Position numbers and translations under genes: made by a program. 64,000 bases of DNA, from contig NZ_CP021106.3 in assembly GCF_000355765.4 (NCBI RefSeq), forward strand, positions 1,335,137 through 1,399,136, read 5' to 3'. The notes under the pieces are model-generated. The model was not told the DNA's origin and did no database searches. It saw only the letters and a list, made by a program, of their open reading frames with translations. Source of the stretch: Nitrosospira lacus (GTDB taxonomy: Bacteria; Pseudomonadota; Gammaproteobacteria; Burkholderiales; Nitrosomonadaceae). Of this stretch, positions 28,030 through 40,400 are shown in pieces. Numbering within the stretch: position 1 is the first letter of the stretch; the number at the start of each line of letters is the position of its first letter.

Positions 28030-28081
28030 TAGGTATTTAAATTTTAAAAATCTGGATAAAAAGCTTTAAAAAGGGCACAAC

Positions 28082-29272
28082 ATGGCAAAGAGCAAATTTG
28101 AGCGGACGAAACCGCACGTAAACGTAGGGACGATTGGCCACGTGGATCATGGCAAGACCACGCTGACGGCGGCGGTCACGATGGTGCTGGCGAAGAAATT
28201 TGGTGGTGAAGCGAAGAGTTATGCGCAGATTGACTCGGCGCCGGAAGAGAAGGCACGAGGCATTACCATCAATACCTCTCATGTTGAATACGAGACCAGC
28301 GCGCGCCATTACGCCCATGTTGACTGTCCTGGCCATGCTGACTACGTGAAGAACATGATTACGGGCGCGGCGCAGATGGACGGTGCCATACTGGTAGTAT
28401 CGGCAGCCGACGGCCCGATGCCGCAAACGCGGGAGCACATTTTGCTGGCACGTCAGGTAGGGGTGCCGTACATCATCGTCTACATGAACAAAGCCGACAT
28501 GGTGGACGACGCCGAGCTGCTGGAGCTGGTGGAAATGGAAGTACGCGAACTGCTATCCAAATACAATTTTCCTGGTGACGACACGCCGATCATCATTGGT
28601 TCTGCGCTGAAGGCGCTGGAAGGGGATCAGAGCGACATAGGCGAGCCCTCCATATTCAAGCTGGCGGATGCGCTGGACAGCTACATTCCGGAGCCGGTGC
28701 GCGCCATAGACGGGCCCTTTCTGATGCCGGTGGAAGACGTTTTTTCGATATCCGGACGTGGCACAGTCGTGACGGGGCGGGTTGAGCGCGGCATAGTCAA
28801 AGTTGGGGAAGAAATCGAGATTGTAGGCTTGAAGCCCACCCTGAAGACCGTCTGTACCGGCGTGGAGATGTTCAGGAAACTGCTGGACCAGGGGCAAGCG
28901 GGGGACAACGTTGGGGTACTGCTGCGCGGTACCAAGCGGGAAGAAGTCGAGCGCGGTCAAGTATTGGCCAAACCTGGCAGCATTACCCCGCATACCAAGT
29001 TTGCGGCAGAGATTTATGTACTGAGCAAAGAAGAAGGCGGGCGTCATACCCCGTTTTTCCAGGGATACCGCCCCCAGTTCTATTTCCGCACCACAGACGT
29101 GACCGGAGCGATAGAATTGCCGGCGGGCACGGAGATGGTGATGCCTGGGGACAACGTTTCGGTGACGGTGAACCTGATTGCGCCCATTGCCATGGAAGAA
29201 GGTCTGCGTTTTGCCATTCGCGAGGGCGGAAGAACCGTCGGCGCGGGCGTGGTGGCAAAGATTATCGAGTAG
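28082..29272 (+). CDS. tuf: Elongation factor Tu, copy 1
   Basis: The 396-residue GTPase has P-loop [10 protein letters not shown], switch [14 protein letters not shown] and GSALKAL guanine-binding motifs, followed by domains II and III. It brings aminoacyl-tRNA to the ribosome. It corresponds to tufB by position (after tRNA-Thr and before tRNA-Trp). The reading frame and the 12 bp before the ATG appear identical to the second copy at 46847-48037, differing only in the stop codon (TAG here, TAA there). This points to gene conversion between copies. Confidence 0.99.
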   Translation: MAKSKFERTKPHVNVGTIGHVDHGKTTLTAAVTMVLAKKFGGEAKSYAQIDSAPEEKARGITINTSHVEYETSARHYAHVDCPGHADYVKNMITGAAQMDGAILVVSAADGPMPQTREHILLARQVGVPYIIVYMNKADMVDDAELLELVEMEVRELLSKYNFPGDDTPIIIGSALKALEGDQSDIGEPSIFKLADALDSYIPEPVRAIDGPFLMPVEDVFSISGRGTVVTGRVERGIVKVGEEIEIVGLKPTLKTVCTGVEMFRKLLDQGQAGDNVGVLLRGTKREEVERGQVLAKPGSITPHTKFAAEIYVLSKEEGGRHTPFFQGYRPQFYFRTTDVTGAIELPAGTEMVMPGDNVSVTVNLIAPIAMEEGLRFAIREGGRTVGAGVVAKIIE

Positions 29273-29338
29273 CGCCAGACGTTCTTGTGCTTAACATATG
29301 AGTTTCCTGATTTTTATCTTTGTTCCCGAAGGAAATAT

Positions 29339-29414
29339 AGGCCAGTAGCTCAATTGGCAGAGCGTCGGTCTCCAAAACCGAAGGTTGGGGGTTCGATGCC
29401 CTCCTGGCCTGCCA
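29339..29414 (+). tRNA. tRNA-Trp (CCA)
   Basis: The 76-nt tRNA has an AGGCCAG/CTGGCCT acceptor stem, anticodon CCA at 29412 minus 40, that is 29372-29374, a GGGGGTTCGATGCCCTC T-arm and encoded CCA. It lies between tuf and secE as in E. coli-like clusters. Confidence 0.97.
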
Positions 29415-29587
29415 AGACAAGGATGTCATTAATAAACCATCAGTCATCGTGTGTTTCGAAGGATACAAAATTCATAATGGCGCAAGCGGATTGAACCATG
29501 ATGGTTCCGTGGGCCGAATTTGCAATTCGCATATTCGGCTCTGCGCGCTTCATTTACTGACGAGCATTAAAGGCAGAGTGGAATAGA

Positions 29588-29932
29588 GTGGATAAGATCA
29601 AGTTGGGATTGGCGCTTCTGCTGTTGATCGCGGGTATTGCCGGTTTTTATTACCTGCGGGATAGCGCCATGGTGATTCGCGTCATTGTCGTGCTGTCGGG
29701 TCTCGTTTTGGCGGCGGTGGCGGTCTGGTTTACCACTCTTGGCAAACAATTCTATGCGTTTGCCAGAGAGTCCTCGGAAGAAACCAAGAAAGTGGTGTGG
29801 CCGAGCCGTAAAGAAACGGTGCAAACCACGGGCATTGTGTTTGCCTTTGTTCTGGTGATGGCCATATTTCTATGGATGGTGGATGCGGGGTTGCTGCTCG
29901 CGGTGAAGTATCTCATGGGGCAGGAAGGGTGA
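29588..29932 (+). CDS. secE: Preprotein translocase subunit SecE
   Basis: The 114-residue protein has three membrane segments: two at the N-terminus and the essential C-terminal one after the conserved cytosolic [16 protein letters not shown] helix. SecE clamps SecY in the translocon. The longer three-helix form is typical of gamma- and betaproteobacteria. It starts with GTG. Its stop codon overlaps the nusG start (TGATG), so the two are translationally coupled. Confidence 0.95.
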   Translation: MDKIKLGLALLLLIAGIAGFYYLRDSAMVIRVIVVLSGLVLAAVAVWFTTLGKQFYAFARESSEETKKVVWPSRKETVQTTGIVFAFVLVMAIFLWMVDAGLLLAVKYLMGQEG

Positions 29933-30465
29933 TGGATAAAAAATGGTTTGTGGTTCATGCCTATTCCGGATTTGAGAAGAGCGTGCAGCGCGCGCTGAAG
30001 GAGCGAATCAGTCGCGCCGGAATGCAGGACAAGTTTGGTCAAATACTGGTTCCGGTAGAAGAAGTGGTCGAGATGAAAGGGGGCCAGAAAAATCTCAGTG
30101 AACGAAAGTTCTTTCCCGGTTACGTGCTGGTCGAGATGGAAATGACTGACGAAACATGGCACCTGGTCAAAAATACCGCAAAGGTTACCGGCTTTATAGG
30201 GGGTTCGGCCATGAAGCCGACGCCCATCAGCGAGAAAGAAGTGGAGAATATCCTCCATCAGATTCAGGAGGGAGTGGAAAAGCCGAAGCCCAAGATTCTC
30301 TTCGAAGCGGGCGAGGCGGTAAGGGTCAAGGAAGGTCCATTCACGGATTTCCATGGCAATGTGGAAGATGTTAATTATGATAAAAGCAAGATCAGGGTAT
30401 CGGTTTCCATTTTTGGCCGCCCTACCCCGGTGGAGCTGGATTTCAGTCAAGTCGAGAAAGCTTGA
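29932..30465 (+). CDS. nusG: Transcription elongation/antitermination factor NusG
   Basis: The product is 177 residues from the ATG at 29932, overlapping the secE stop by one base. The NGN domain ([19 protein letters not shown], then [23 protein letters not shown]) is followed by a KOW domain ([21 protein letters not shown]). NusG binds RNA polymerase to suppress pausing and links it to Rho or to ribosomal protein S10. It precedes rplK by 107 bp. Confidence 0.97.
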   Translation: MDKKWFVVHAYSGFEKSVQRALKERISRAGMQDKFGQILVPVEEVVEMKGGQKNLSERKFFPGYVLVEMEMTDETWHLVKNTAKVTGFIGGSAMKPTPISEKEVENILHQIQEGVEKPKPKILFEAGEAVRVKEGPFTDFHGNVEDVNYDKSKIRVSVSIFGRPTPVELDFSQVEKA

Positions 30466-30572
30466 ATATTCTAATTAGAAGCGAGCTCGTGTCAGTATCA
30501 GGTATCGCCTGTGTCGTTTATTAACTGGGGAGAGCGCGGCAGCGTTCGTTCGCACCCGAGAGGAGAATTATC

Positions 30573-31004
30573 GTGGCAAAAAAAATAATCGGCTACATCA
30601 AGCTTCAAGTGCCGGCGGGGAAGGCCAATCCTAGTCCGCCCATAGGTCCTGCGCTGGGTCAAAGGGGACTCAACATCATGGAGTTCTGCAAGGCGTTCAA
30701 CGCCGCTACCCAGAAAATGGAAGTTGGCTTGCCGGTGCCGGTGGTAATTACCGCCTATGCCGACAAGAGCTTCACATTCACCATGAAGACCACACCCGCG
30801 ACGGTGCTGATCAAAAAGGCGATTGGACTCAGCAAGGGTAGTCCCAAACCCCATACCGACAAAATAGGCAAATTGACGCGGCAGCAAGCGGAAGAGATTG
30901 CTCAGGTAAAAATGCCCGATTTGACCGCGGCCGACATGGATGCCGCGGTTCGTACCATCGCTGGCAGCGCTCGCAGTATGGGCGTGGACGTGGAGGGCAT
31001 ATAG
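30573..31004 (+). CDS. rplK: 50S ribosomal protein L11
   Basis: The 143-residue protein starts at GTG 30573 behind GAGAGGAGAATTATC. The N-terminal [19 protein letters not shown] and C-terminal rRNA-binding domain (KTPP-equivalent [14 protein letters not shown]) are conserved. It forms the GTPase-associated stalk base. It is followed two bases later by rplA. In E. coli L1 represses this mRNA near the rplK start; that control is likely but not visible here. Confidence 0.97.
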   Translation: MAKKIIGYIKLQVPAGKANPSPPIGPALGQRGLNIMEFCKAFNAATQKMEVGLPVPVVITAYADKSFTFTMKTTPATVLIKKAIGLSKGSPKPHTDKIGKLTRQQAEEIAQVKMPDLTAADMDAAVRTIAGSARSMGVDVEGI

Positions 31005-31005
31005 C

Positions 31006-31698
31006 ATGGCGCATATATCCAAACGCTTCAAGGCCATCATCGCCAAAACGGACCGCAGCAAGTCTTATCCGCTACCGGATGCGCTCAGAATCATCAAGGA
31101 AACGGCCACCGCAAAATTTGATGAATCGATTGATGTGGCGGTCAATCTTGGCATTGATGCAAAGAAATCCGATCAGTCAGTGCGTGGCTCGGTAGTGTTG
31201 CCCGCAGGGACCGGTAAAACTGTGCGTGTAGCGGTATTTGCCCAGGGAGACAAGGCTAAGGAGGCGCTCGCCGCGGGTGCCGACATTGTTGGGTTTGAAG
31301 ACCTGGCGGAACAGATCAAAGCAGGCAATATCAATTTTGACGTGGCCATCGCCAGCCCCGATGCCATGCGTATCGTAGGGCAACTAGGCCAGATACTGGG
31401 CCCGCGTGGCTTGATGCCCAACCCCAAGGTGGGGACGGTGACACCGGATATCGTGGGTGCGGTAAAAAATGCCCGGGCAGGCCAGGTGCAATATCGTGCT
31501 GACAAAGCAGGGATTGTTCAATGCACCATAGGTCGTGCATCGTTTAGCGTGGATTCTTTGCAAGAGAACATGCTGGCGCTGGTGGACGCGCTCAACAAGT
31601 CCAAGCCGGCCACCTCCAAAGGTATTTATCTGAGAAAAATATCGGTTTCCAGCACGATGGGGATAGGGATCCGGGTGGATCAGACCAGTATGCGCTAG
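31006..31698 (+). CDS. rplA: 50S ribosomal protein L1
   Basis: The product is 230 residues from the ATG at 31006, immediately after the rplK stop. The conserved segments are [12 protein letters not shown], the hallmark [16 protein letters not shown] and the C-terminal [12 protein letters not shown]1 forms the mobile stalk near the E site. An upstream in-frame start lies inside rplK and was not used. Confidence 0.97.
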   Translation: MAHISKRFKAIIAKTDRSKSYPLPDALRIIKETATAKFDESIDVAVNLGIDAKKSDQSVRGSVVLPAGTGKTVRVAVFAQGDKAKEALAAGADIVGFEDLAEQIKAGNINFDVAIASPDAMRIVGQLGQILGPRGLMPNPKVGTVTPDIVGAVKNARAGQVQYRADKAGIVQCTIGRASFSVDSLQENMLALVDALNKSKPATSKGIYLRKISVSSTMGIGIRVDQTSMR

Positions 31699-32085
31699 GT
31701 GTGAGAAGCATCCATATGAATTTGTAAGACTTTGGGCCGTCAGAGAGGGCTGTTTTCCCGACCTGACGGGTTGTCAAAGACCGCCGGGGTTAACTCAGTG
31801 AAGAGCGGACGGTGAAAAGTGGTAATGCTATTTACCGAGTCAGGCATCGCTTGAGAACTTAATCGCAAAACGGAATGGGAAAAGGCTGAAGGTGTTGATG
31901 GTTGCTCATCTTGAGCTTCCGGCCTGCTGCCATTTCGAGCACCCAGCGCAGATGGTGTACCCAAAAACAGGAATGATTTATCTCCTGATTTAAGGTCGCC
32001 GGTTCGCGATATTGAGGCAGGTTGCAAGTTTTTTCATGACTTGATACCAAACTCAACATTGCATATTAAAGATGGAGAATGTGCC
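31699..32085 (+). promoter_or_regulatory. Intergenic leader before rplJ
   Basis: The 387-bp spacer between rplA and rplJ holds no supported gene. By position it is the untranslated leader through which L10-L7/L12 represses rplJL in E. coli. It includes complementary stretches that could fold (for example GCTTCCGGCC near 31915), but I could not confirm the L10-binding kink-turn by eye. Confidence 0.4.
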
Positions 32086-32628
32086 TTGAGTCTAAATTTA
32101 GAAGAGAAAAAAGCGGTTGTCGCCGAAGTCAGCACTCAGGTAGCAAAAGCCCAGGCCATTATCATTGCGGAATACCGCGGGCTTGGAGTCGGGCATATGA
32201 CCCAATTGCGTGCGAAGGCACGGCAATCGGGAATATATTTCCGGGTGCTCAAGAATTCGCTTGCGCGGCGTGCGGTTACGGATACCCCATTTACCGGACT
32301 TTCCGAATATATGGTGGGACCATTAGCCTATGGCATCGCAAGCGATCCGGTAGCGGCGGCAAAGGTATTGCACGAATTTTCCAAAGGTAATGACAAATTC
32401 GTGATCAAAGGTGGCGCCATGGCAAATCTCGTGATGTCCAGTAAAGAGATTGCCGATCTAGCCTCTCTTCCCAGCCGCGAAGCACTACTTTCGAAGCTGC
32501 TGGGCACGATGCAGGCCCCCGTTGCCAATTTTGTGCGGACCCTCAATGAGGTGCCGACCAGTTTTGTGCGCGGCCTTGCAGTCGTACGTGATCAGAAGCA
32601 GGCCGCCGAGCCGGTTTCAAGCCATTGA
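32086..32628 (+). CDS. rplJ: 50S ribosomal protein L10
   Basis: The product is 180 residues starting at TTG 32086, 8 bp after GGAG; this gives the normal [16 protein letters not shown]-terminus, whereas upstream in-frame starts add non-conserved residues. [12 protein letters not shown]-type and [12 protein letters not shown] segments bind rRNA; the C-terminal helix carries L7/L12 dimers. A TTG start may hold down translation relative to rplL. It is followed by rplL after 43 bp. Confidence 0.95.
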   Translation: MSLNLEEKKAVVAEVSTQVAKAQAIIIAEYRGLGVGHMTQLRAKARQSGIYFRVLKNSLARRAVTDTPFTGLSEYMVGPLAYGIASDPVAAAKVLHEFSKGNDKFVIKGGAMANLVMSSKEIADLASLPSREALLSKLLGTMQAPVANFVRTLNEVPTSFVRGLAVVRDQKQAAEPVSSH

Positions 32629-32671
32629 AACCGCAACACAACCAGAAGCTTAAATTTATCAGGAGAAAATC

Positions 32672-33052
32672 ATGGCTATAGCCAAAGCAGAAATTTTAGA
32701 ATCGATCGCGAATATGACTGTGCTGGAACTTTCCCAGTTAATCAAGGAAATGGAAGAGAAATTCGGTGTTTCCGCTGCCGCGGTAGCTGTCGCGTCGACT
32801 GCGCCTGCAGCAGGTGCCGCCGCTGCCGCCGTGGAAGAGCAAACGGAATTTTCCGTGATTCTGACCACAGTGGGTGAAAGCAAGGTCAATGTGATCAAGG
32901 TGGTGCGCGCGATTACCGGTTTGGGCTTGAAAGAAGCAAAAGATTTGGTCGACGGCGCACCGAAGGCGGTGAAGGAAGGTATTCCCAAAGCGGATGCTGA
33001 AGCCATTCAAAAACAACTTACCGAAGCCGGTGCGACCAGCGAGATTAAATAG
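32672..33052 (+). CDS. rplL: 50S ribosomal protein L7/L12
   Basis: The 126-residue protein has the N-terminal dimerisation helix pair ([16 protein letters not shown]), an Ala-rich hinge and the C-terminal factor-binding domain ([33 protein letters not shown]). It recruits translation GTPases. GGAGAAAATC precedes the ATG. A hairpin follows within 25 bp of its stop. Confidence 0.97.
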   Translation: MAIAKAEILESIANMTVLELSQLIKEMEEKFGVSAAAVAVASTAPAAGAAAAAVEEQTEFSVILTTVGESKVNVIKVVRAITGLGLKEAKDLVDGAPKAVKEGIPKADAEAIQKQLTEAGATSEIK

Positions 33053-33074
33053 AGTCATGCAGCAATGAAGCCAG

Positions 33075-33100
33075 CTGACGGCGTGTAAAATCGCCGTCAG
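33075..33100 (+). promoter_or_regulatory. rplL-rpoB intergenic hairpin (attenuator or processing site)
   Basis: CTGACGGCG (33075-33083) and CGCCGTCAG (33092-33100) form a perfect 9-bp stem with an 8-nt loop, 22 bp after the rplL stop. No strong U-run follows. In E. coli this gap holds an attenuator and an RNase III site that lower rpoBC relative to rplJL. The same role is likely here. Confidence 0.6.
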
Positions 33101-33236
33101 GATCTGGCATTCTACTTTTGAATCTAGTGTTTGAATGTCTGTTTTTTTGTGTCGCAGAATGCTTAGCCCCATAGCTTAAAACAAATACTCTGCTCCCATT
33201 TTCTGTCCATCCGTCTTTTGACCTCCCGGAGATTCC

Positions 33237-36200
33237 ATGAGCTATTCGTTTACCGAGAAAAAACGCATCCGTAAAAGTTTCGCCAAGCGCGCCAGCGTCT
33301 TGCCGATTCCGTTTCTTCTCGCTACTCAGATCGAATCGTATGCGGCTTTCCTGCAAGCCCAGGTTGAGCCTGATCAACGCGCCACGCAGGGATTGCAGGC
33401 GGCGTTTATCTCGATTTTTCCGATCGAGAGCCACTCCAGGAACGCCCGTCTTGATTTCGTCAATTATGTGCTGGGTACTCCTCCGTTCGATGTCAAGGAA
33501 TGTCAGCAGCGTGGTCTTACGTATGCTTCTCCGTTGCGCGCCAAAGTGCGATTGACGATCATGGATAAGGAGGCTTCCAAGCCAACAGTAAGAGAAGTGA
33601 AGGAACAGGAAGTTTACATGGGCGAGATTCCGCTCATGACGGGCACGGGTTCGTTCGTTATTAATGGAACCGAGCGGGTCATTGTATCCCAATTGCATCG
33701 CTCCCCAGGGGTATTCTTCGAGCATGACCGGGGTAAAACGCACTCATCCGGCAAATTGCTTTTTTCCGCCCGCATTATTCCCTATCGCGGCTCCTGGCTC
33801 GATTTTGAATTCGATCCCAAGGATTATCTCTATTTTCGCGTTGACCGCCGCCGGAAAATGCCGATTACCGCATTGCTGAAGGCCATAGGCTATACACCGG
33901 AGCAAATTCTTGAGAGCTTCTTCTCCTTTGATGCTTTCCATCTGTCCAAGAAAGGCATTCTCTTTGAGCTGATACCGGAACGTTTGCGCGGCGACATTGC
34001 GCGCTTTGATATTGCCACCAAAAGCGGCAAAGTTATCGTTCAGAAAGACAAGCGTATAACCGTGAAACATGTGCGTGAAATGCAGCAGGCGGGCATTGAC
34101 AGGCTTGCGGTGCCGGAAGATTTTCTGCTGGGCCGGGTACTGGGTCATAACGTCGTGGATAAGGAAACGGGTGAAGTCGTGGCGCTCTCGAACGACGAGA
34201 TTACGGAGATTGTGCTTGCCAAACTGCGCGAAGCCAATATAGAAGAGATTCAAACCATCTATACCAACGATCTTGATCAAGGGGCATACATCTCTCAAAC
34301 CATGAGAATAGATGAAACCGCTGACCAGATGGCCGCGCAAGTGGCCATCTACCGCATGATGCGCCCCGGCGAACCGCCGACCGAAGAAGCAGTCAAGGCG
34401 TTGTTCAACGGATTGTTCTATGCACCGGAACGTTATGATCTATCTGTAGTCGGACGGATGAAATTCAATCGCCGTGTGGGCAGGACTGAACTGGATGGGT
34501 CCACCACATTGTCGAATGACGATATCATCGCGGTCATCAAGATTCTGGTTGAATTGCGCAATGGCCGCGGTGAGATTGACGATATCGATCATCTCGGTAA
34601 TCGTCGTGTCCGCTCAGTTGGCGAACTTGCGGAGAACCAGTTCCGTTCAGGACTGGTGCGGGTCGAACGAGCGGTGAAAGAACGTCTCAGTCAGGCTGAA
34701 TCGGATAATCTGATGCCCCATGATTTGATTAACGCAAAACCGGTGTCGGCCGCGGTGCGCGAGTTCTTTGGTTCCAGTCAGTTGTCGCAGTTCATGGATC
34801 AGACCAATCCCCTTTCCGAGATTACCCACAAGCGCCGCGTTTCCGCGCTGGGACCGGGCGGGCTGACGCGCGAACGCGCAGGGTTTGAGGTGCGCGACGT
34901 GCACCCTACCCATTATGGTCGCGTGTGCCCGATTGAAACGCCGGAAGGTCCCAATATTGGTTTGATTAATTCACTGGCGCTTTACGCCCGCACCAATGAA
35001 TATGGGTTCATGGAAACACCCTACCGCAAGGTGAAGAACGGAAGCGTTACCGATGAAATTGACTATCTGTCGGCGATTGAGGAAGGTCAGTATGTGATTG
35101 CGCAAGCGAATGCGGAGCTGGATCGCCGCGGTAAATTCACCAACGACATTGTTTCCTGCCGTCACAAGAATGAATTTACTTTGGCGACACCGGATCGTAT
35201 CGAGTACATGGACGTGGCGCCTGCCCAGATCGTATCGGTAGCTGCTTCATTGATTCCATTTCTGGAGCATGATGATGCCAATCGTGCATTAATGGGATCC
35301 AACATGCAACGGCAGGCAGTACCCTGCCTGCGTGCGGAGAAATCTCTGGTTGGCACTGGCATCGAGCGTGTCGTGGCGGTGGATTCAGGAACCGCGGTGC
35401 AGGCAGTGCGCGGCGGCGTGGTGGATTACGTGGATGCGAGCCGTATTGTGGTGCGGGTGCATGATACCGAAACACGCGTCGGCGAAGTGGGCGTGGATAT
35501 CTATAATCTGATTAAATACACCCGCTCCAATCAGAACACCAACATCAATCAGCGTCCACTGGTCAAAGTGGGTGACGTGATTGCACGAGGCGACGTCGTG
35601 GCTGACGGTGCTTCCACTGACAAGGGCGAGCTGGCATTGGGGCAAAATATGCTGGTTGCATTTATGCCCTGGAATGGCTACAACTTCGAGGATTCGATTC
35701 TCATTTCGGAACACGTCGTCGCCGAGGATCGCTTCACATCCATCCATATTGAGGAACTCTCGGTGGTAAGCCGGGACACCAAACTGGGGACGGAAGAAAT
35801 CACCGGGGATATTTCCAACCTGTCGGAGGTGCAACTCGGACGCCTGGATGCCTCGGGCATTGTTCACATCGGTGCCGAAGTGGAGGCTGGCGATGTGCTG
35901 GTGGGCAAAGTCACCCCCAAGGGCGAGACACAATTGACGCCTGAAGAGAAACTGTTGCGCGCGATTTTTGGCGAGAAGGCTTCCGATGTAAAGGATACAT
36001 CGCTGCGTGTGCCATCAGGTATCTCCGGGACGGTGATCGACGTGCAGGTATTCACCCGGGAAGGAATAGAACGCGATAAGCGTGCCCAGCAGATCATCGA
36101 CGATGAGCTGAAACGCTACAAGAAGGATCTGGCTGACCAAATGCGGATCGTGGAAGGCGATGCATTCGAGCGTATTGAGCGCCTGCTCAAGGGCAAATCA

Positions 36201-37310
36201 GCAACCGGGGGACCAAAAAAACTCGTCAAGGGAGCGCAGATTACCAAGGAATATCTGGATAGCATCGATCCGCACCATTGGTTCGATATCCGGCTTGCCG
36301 ACGAAGAAACAAGCTTGCAGCTGGAACAAATCGAGGAGGGCCTCGCGCAAAAACGCAAGGCATTTGACATTGCTTTTGAAGAAAAGAAAAAGAAACTTAC
36401 CCAAGGCGATGAATTGCCGCCAGGCGTCCAGAAAATGGTCAAGGTGTACGTAGCAGTGAAACGGCGTTTGCAGCCTGGGGATAAGATGGCGGGACGCCAT
36501 GGCAATAAAGGCGTGATTTCCAAGATCGTGCCAGTCGAGGATATGCCCTATATGGCAGATGGTACTCCGGTCGACGTGGTATTGAACCCTTTGGGGGTAC
36601 CTTCGCGCATGAACGTGGGGCAGATTCTGGAAACCCATCTCGGGTGGGCGGCAAAAGGACTTGGCAGGAAAATCGGCGACATGCTCCAGGCGGACAGCAA
36701 GATTGCCGAGCTCCGCAAGCTGCTTGACCAGATTTACAACACAAGTGGCAAACAAGAGGATATTGCTTCGCTCACCGATGCGGAAATCATGGACCTTGCG
36801 GAAAATCTCAAGGACGGCGTGCCTTTCGCCACCCCCGTCTTCGACGGGGCTACCGAGCATGAAATCAAGGATATGCTCGAGCTTGCCGGTCTTCCACGAT
36901 CCGGACAGGTGACATTGTACGATGGCCGAACGGGCGAGGCTTTCGACCGCCCCGTCACGGTGGGCTATATGCATGTGCTGAAGCTGCACCACCTGGTGGA
37001 CGATAAAATGCATGCACGCTCTACTGGTCCCTACAGCCTGGTCACCCAGCAGCCGCTCGGTGGCAAGGCGCAATTCGGCGGACAGCGCTTTGGTGAAATG
37101 GAGGTATGGGCGTTGGAAGCCTATGGTGCTTCCTATACATTGCAGGAGATGCTGACGGTCAAGTCGGACGATGTGAACGGGCGTACCAAGGTGTACGAGA
37201 GCATTGTCAAAGGCGACCACAAGATTGATGCCGGTATGCCAGAATCATTCAATGTGCTGGTGAAGGAAATCCGGTCGCTGGCAATGGATATCGATCTGGA
37301 TCGGCATTAG
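33237..37310 (+). CDS. rpoB: RNA polymerase beta subunit
   Basis: The 1357-residue subunit is slightly longer than the 1342 of E. coli. The rifampicin pocket region reads [20 protein letters not shown] with no known resistance change visible. [23 protein letters not shown] and [15 protein letters not shown] are conserved active-site segments. It forms one pincer of RNA polymerase. The ATG has a GGAGATTCC just upstream. rpoC follows after 110 bp. Confidence 0.99.
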   Translation: MSYSFTEKKRIRKSFAKRASVLPIPFLLATQIESYAAFLQAQVEPDQRATQGLQAAFISIFPIESHSRNARLDFVNYVLGTPPFDVKECQQRGLTYASPLRAKVRLTIMDKEASKPTVREVKEQEVYMGEIPLMTGTGSFVINGTERVIVSQLHRSPGVFFEHDRGKTHSSGKLLFSARIIPYRGSWLDFEFDPKDYLYFRVDRRRKMPITALLKAIGYTPEQILESFFSFDAFHLSKKGILFELIPERLRGDIARFDIATKSGKVIVQKDKRITVKHVREMQQAGIDRLAVPEDFLLGRVLGHNVVDKETGEVVALSNDEITEIVLAKLREANIEEIQTIYTNDLDQGAYISQTMRIDETADQMAAQVAIYRMMRPGEPPTEEAVKALFNGLFYAPERYDLSVVGRMKFNRRVGRTELDGSTTLSNDDIIAVIKILVELRNGRGEIDDIDHLGNRRVRSVGELAENQFRSGLVRVERAVKERLSQAESDNLMPHDLINAKPVSAAVREFFGSSQLSQFMDQTNPLSEITHKRRVSALGPGGLTRERAGFEVRDVHPTHYGRVCPIETPEGPNIGLINSLALYARTNEYGFMETPYRKVKNGSVTDEIDYLSAIEEGQYVIAQANAELDRRGKFTNDIVSCRHKNEFTLATPDRIEYMDVAPAQIVSVAASLIPFLEHDDANRALMGSNMQRQAVPCLRAEKSLVGTGIERVVAVDSGTAVQAVRGGVVDYVDASRIVVRVHDTETRVGEVGVDIYNLIKYTRSNQNTNINQRPLVKVGDVIARGDVVADGASTDKGELALGQNMLVAFMPWNGYNFEDSILISEHVVAEDRFTSIHIEELSVVSRDTKLGTEEITGDISNLSEVQLGRLDASGIVHIGAEVEAGDVLVGKVTPKGETQLTPEEKLLRAIFGEKASDVKDTSLRVPSGISGTVIDVQVFTREGIERDKRAQQIIDDELKRYKKDLADQMRIVEGDAFERIERLLKGKSATGGPKKLVKGAQITKEYLDSIDPHHWFDIRLADEETSLQLEQIEEGLAQKRKAFDIAFEEKKKKLTQGDELPPGVQKMVKVYVAVKRRLQPGDKMAGRHGNKGVISKIVPVEDMPYMADGTPVDVVLNPLGVPSRMNVGQILETHLGWAAKGLGRKIGDMLQADSKIAELRKLLDQIYNTSGKQEDIASLTDAEIMDLAENLKDGVPFATPVFDGATEHEIKDMLELAGLPRSGQVTLYDGRTGEAFDRPVTVGYMHVLKLHHLVDDKMHARSTGPYSLVTQQPLGGKAQFGGQRFGEMEVWALEAYGASYTLQEMLTVKSDDVNGRTKVYESIVKGDHKIDAGMPESFNVLVKEIRSLAMDIDLDRH

Positions 37311-37420
37311 TAATTTATGGTAGCGGTTCGAATGGAGAAATAACTGTAAAATGTCCCCTTCGTTTCCGCGTCTCTCACCGGATGATTTTTGTATCGACCC
37401 CTGATCAACAGGAGTGACAA

Positions 37421-40400
37421 ATGAAAGCACTGCTCGATTTATTCAAACAAGTTACTCAGAAAGAAGAGTTCGATTCGATCAAAATCGGCTTGGCTTCCCC
37501 CGAGAAAATACGTTCCTGGTCCTATGGTGAGGTGAAGAAACCGGAAACCATCAATTACCGTACATTCAAACCGGAACGGGACGGATTATTCTGCGCGAAA
37601 ATATTTGGCCCGGTAAAGGATTACGAATGTCTATGCGGGAAATATAAGCGCCTTAAACATCGTGGCGTGATCTGCGAGAAATGCGGTGTCGAGGTTACGC
37701 TCTCAAAGGTGCGGCGTGAACGCATGGGGCATATCGAACTGGCCTCTCCGGTGGCGCATATCTGGTTTCTGAAATCGCTGCCGTCACGTCTCGGCATGGT
37801 GCTGGATATGACCTTGCGCGATATCGAGCGAGTGCTTTATTTTGAAGCGTACGTGGTGACCGATCCCGGCATGACGCCTCTGGCGCGATGTCAGTTGCTG
37901 ACGGATGATGATTATCGTGCCAAGACGGAAGAGTACGGAGATGATTTTCGTGCCAGCATGGGTGCGGAAGGCATTCGCGATTTGCTCGGCAACCTCAATA
38001 TCCATGTTGAAATCGATAATCTCCGGCGCGAGATGGGAGAAACCGGCTCCGAAACCAAGATGAAAAAAATCTCCAAGCGCTTGAAGGTATTGGAGGCGTT
38101 CAATAAATCCGGGATCAAGCCGGAGTGGATGGTTCTGGCTGTGCTGCCTGTATTGCCGCCCGAGTTACGTCCGCTGGTGCCGCTGGATGGTGGGCGTTTT
38201 GCTACTTCTGATCTGAATGATTTATATCGCCGCGTCATCAATCGTAACAATCGGCTTAAGCGCCTGCTCGAGTTGAAGGCGCCGGAAATCATTGTGCGCA
38301 ATGAGAAGCGCATGTTGCAGGAAGCGGTGGACTCATTGCTGGATAACGGGCGTCGTGGCAAAGCCATGACGGGGGCCAACAAGCGGCCGTTGAAATCGCT
38401 TGCCGACATGATCAAGGGAAAAGGTGGACGTTTTCGCCAGAATCTGCTCGGCAAGAGGGTGGATTATTCCGGCCGGTCGGTCATCGTGGTGGGTCCGCAG
38501 CTTAAACTGCATCAGTGCGGCTTGCCAAAGAAAATGGCGTTGGAACTGTTCAAGCCTTTCATCTTCAACAAACTCGAGATAATGGGTATCGCCAGCACCA
38601 TCAAGGCGGCCAAGCGTGAGGTTGAGAACGAAAGCCCTGTAGTATGGGACATCCTGGAGGATGTCATTCGCGAGCATCCAGTGATGCTAAATCGCGCTCC
38701 GACACTACATCGGCTGGGCATTCAGGCATTCGAGCCAGTGCTGATAGAAGGCAAGGCGATCCAATTGCATCCATTAGTATGCGCAGCGTTCAATGCCGAC
38801 TTCGACGGTGACCAGATGGCCGTTCACGTGCCGTTGTCGCTGGAGGCGCAGATGGAATGCCGCACTCTCATGATGTCCACCAATAATATTTTGTCACCGG
38901 CGAATGGAGAACCCATTATCGTGCCGTCACAGGATATCGTGCTGGGTTTGTACTACACTACCCGGGAGAAAGTTAATGCCCGCGGCGAGGGGATGTCGTT
39001 TGCCAATATCAGCGAAGTATCCCGCGCTTACGAGAGCCGTGTCATTGAACTGAATGCCAGGATATTGGTACGGATCAAGGAATACGAGGTGGAAACCGAC
39101 GGTGAGCGCCGTGAAAAAACCACACGTTATGAAACCACCGTGGGGCGCGCGCTGTTGTCCGAGATTCTTCCCGCCGGCCTGCCTTTTCCTCTTATCAACA
39201 AAGCACTCAAGAAAAAAGAGATCTCCAAGCTCATCAATGCCAGCTTCCGTCGCTGCGGACTGCGCGAGACAGTGATATTTGCTGACAAATTGATGTATTC
39301 CGGCTTTACCTACGCGACTCGTGCCGGCATCTCTATTTGCCTGGACGATATGCTGACACCGGTGCAAAAGAATGACATCATCAGCGCATCCGAGAAGGAG
39401 GTGCAGGAGATCGAGATGCAATACACTTCCGGTCTGGTGACTCAGGGCGAGCGCTACAACAAGGTCGTGGATATATGGGGTCGTGCCGGTGACCAGGTGG
39501 CCAAGGCCATGATGGATCAGCTCGGTGTCGAGCCGGTGCATGACTCACTAACCGGTGAAGTCAAAAAAGATAAAAAGGGCAAGCCGCTGACGCAGGAATC
39601 CTTCAATTCGATTTACATGATGGCCGACTCGGGTGCGCGCGGCTCAGCGGCTCAGATTCGTCAGCTGGCAGGTATGCGCGGATTAATGGCCAAGCCCGAT
39701 GGATCAATTATCGAGACTCCCATTACAGCAAATTTCCGCGAGGGATTAAATGTTCTGCAGTACTTTATCTCCACGCATGGTGCACGCAAAGGCCTGGCCG
39801 ATACTGCGCTGAAAACCGCCAACTCCGGGTATCTGACACGCCGTCTGGTGGACGTCACCCAGGATCTCGTAGTTACCCAGGATGATTGCAACACGAATAA
39901 CGGCGTTGTCATGAAGGCGCTGGTGGAGGGTGGTGAAGTCATCGAAGCGCTGCGGGAGCGCATTCTGGGACGAGTCGTGGCTAGCGATGTCGTCAATCCG
40001 GAGCATCAGGCGGTGATTTACCCGGCAGGCGTACTGCTGGACGAGAAGGCGGTCGATACCATCGAGTCGCTGGGTATAGATGAAGTGAAGGTACGTACAC
40101 CGCTTACCTGTGAAACCCGCTATGGTCTGTGTGCGAAATGCTATGGACGCGATCTTGGACGTGGTACGCCGGTCAACGTCGGCGAGGCTGTGGGCGTCAT
40201 TGCGGCACAGTCAATCGGCGAGCCGGGCACCCAGCTGACCATGCGTACGTTCCACATAGGTGGCGCCGCCTCCAGAACCGCGGTTGCAAGCCAAGTGGAG
40301 AGCAAGTCCAACGGTATTGTGCGCTATTCACCCACCATGCGTTACGTTACCAACTCTCGCAATGAGTTGATTGCGATTTCCCGTAGCGGCGAAGTAGTGA

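Noticed and set aside
28037-28438. Antisense open frame over tuf, repeated at 46829-47203
   Set aside because: It recurs only because the two tuf genes are identical; it has no family resemblance and lies wholly opposite a conserved gene.
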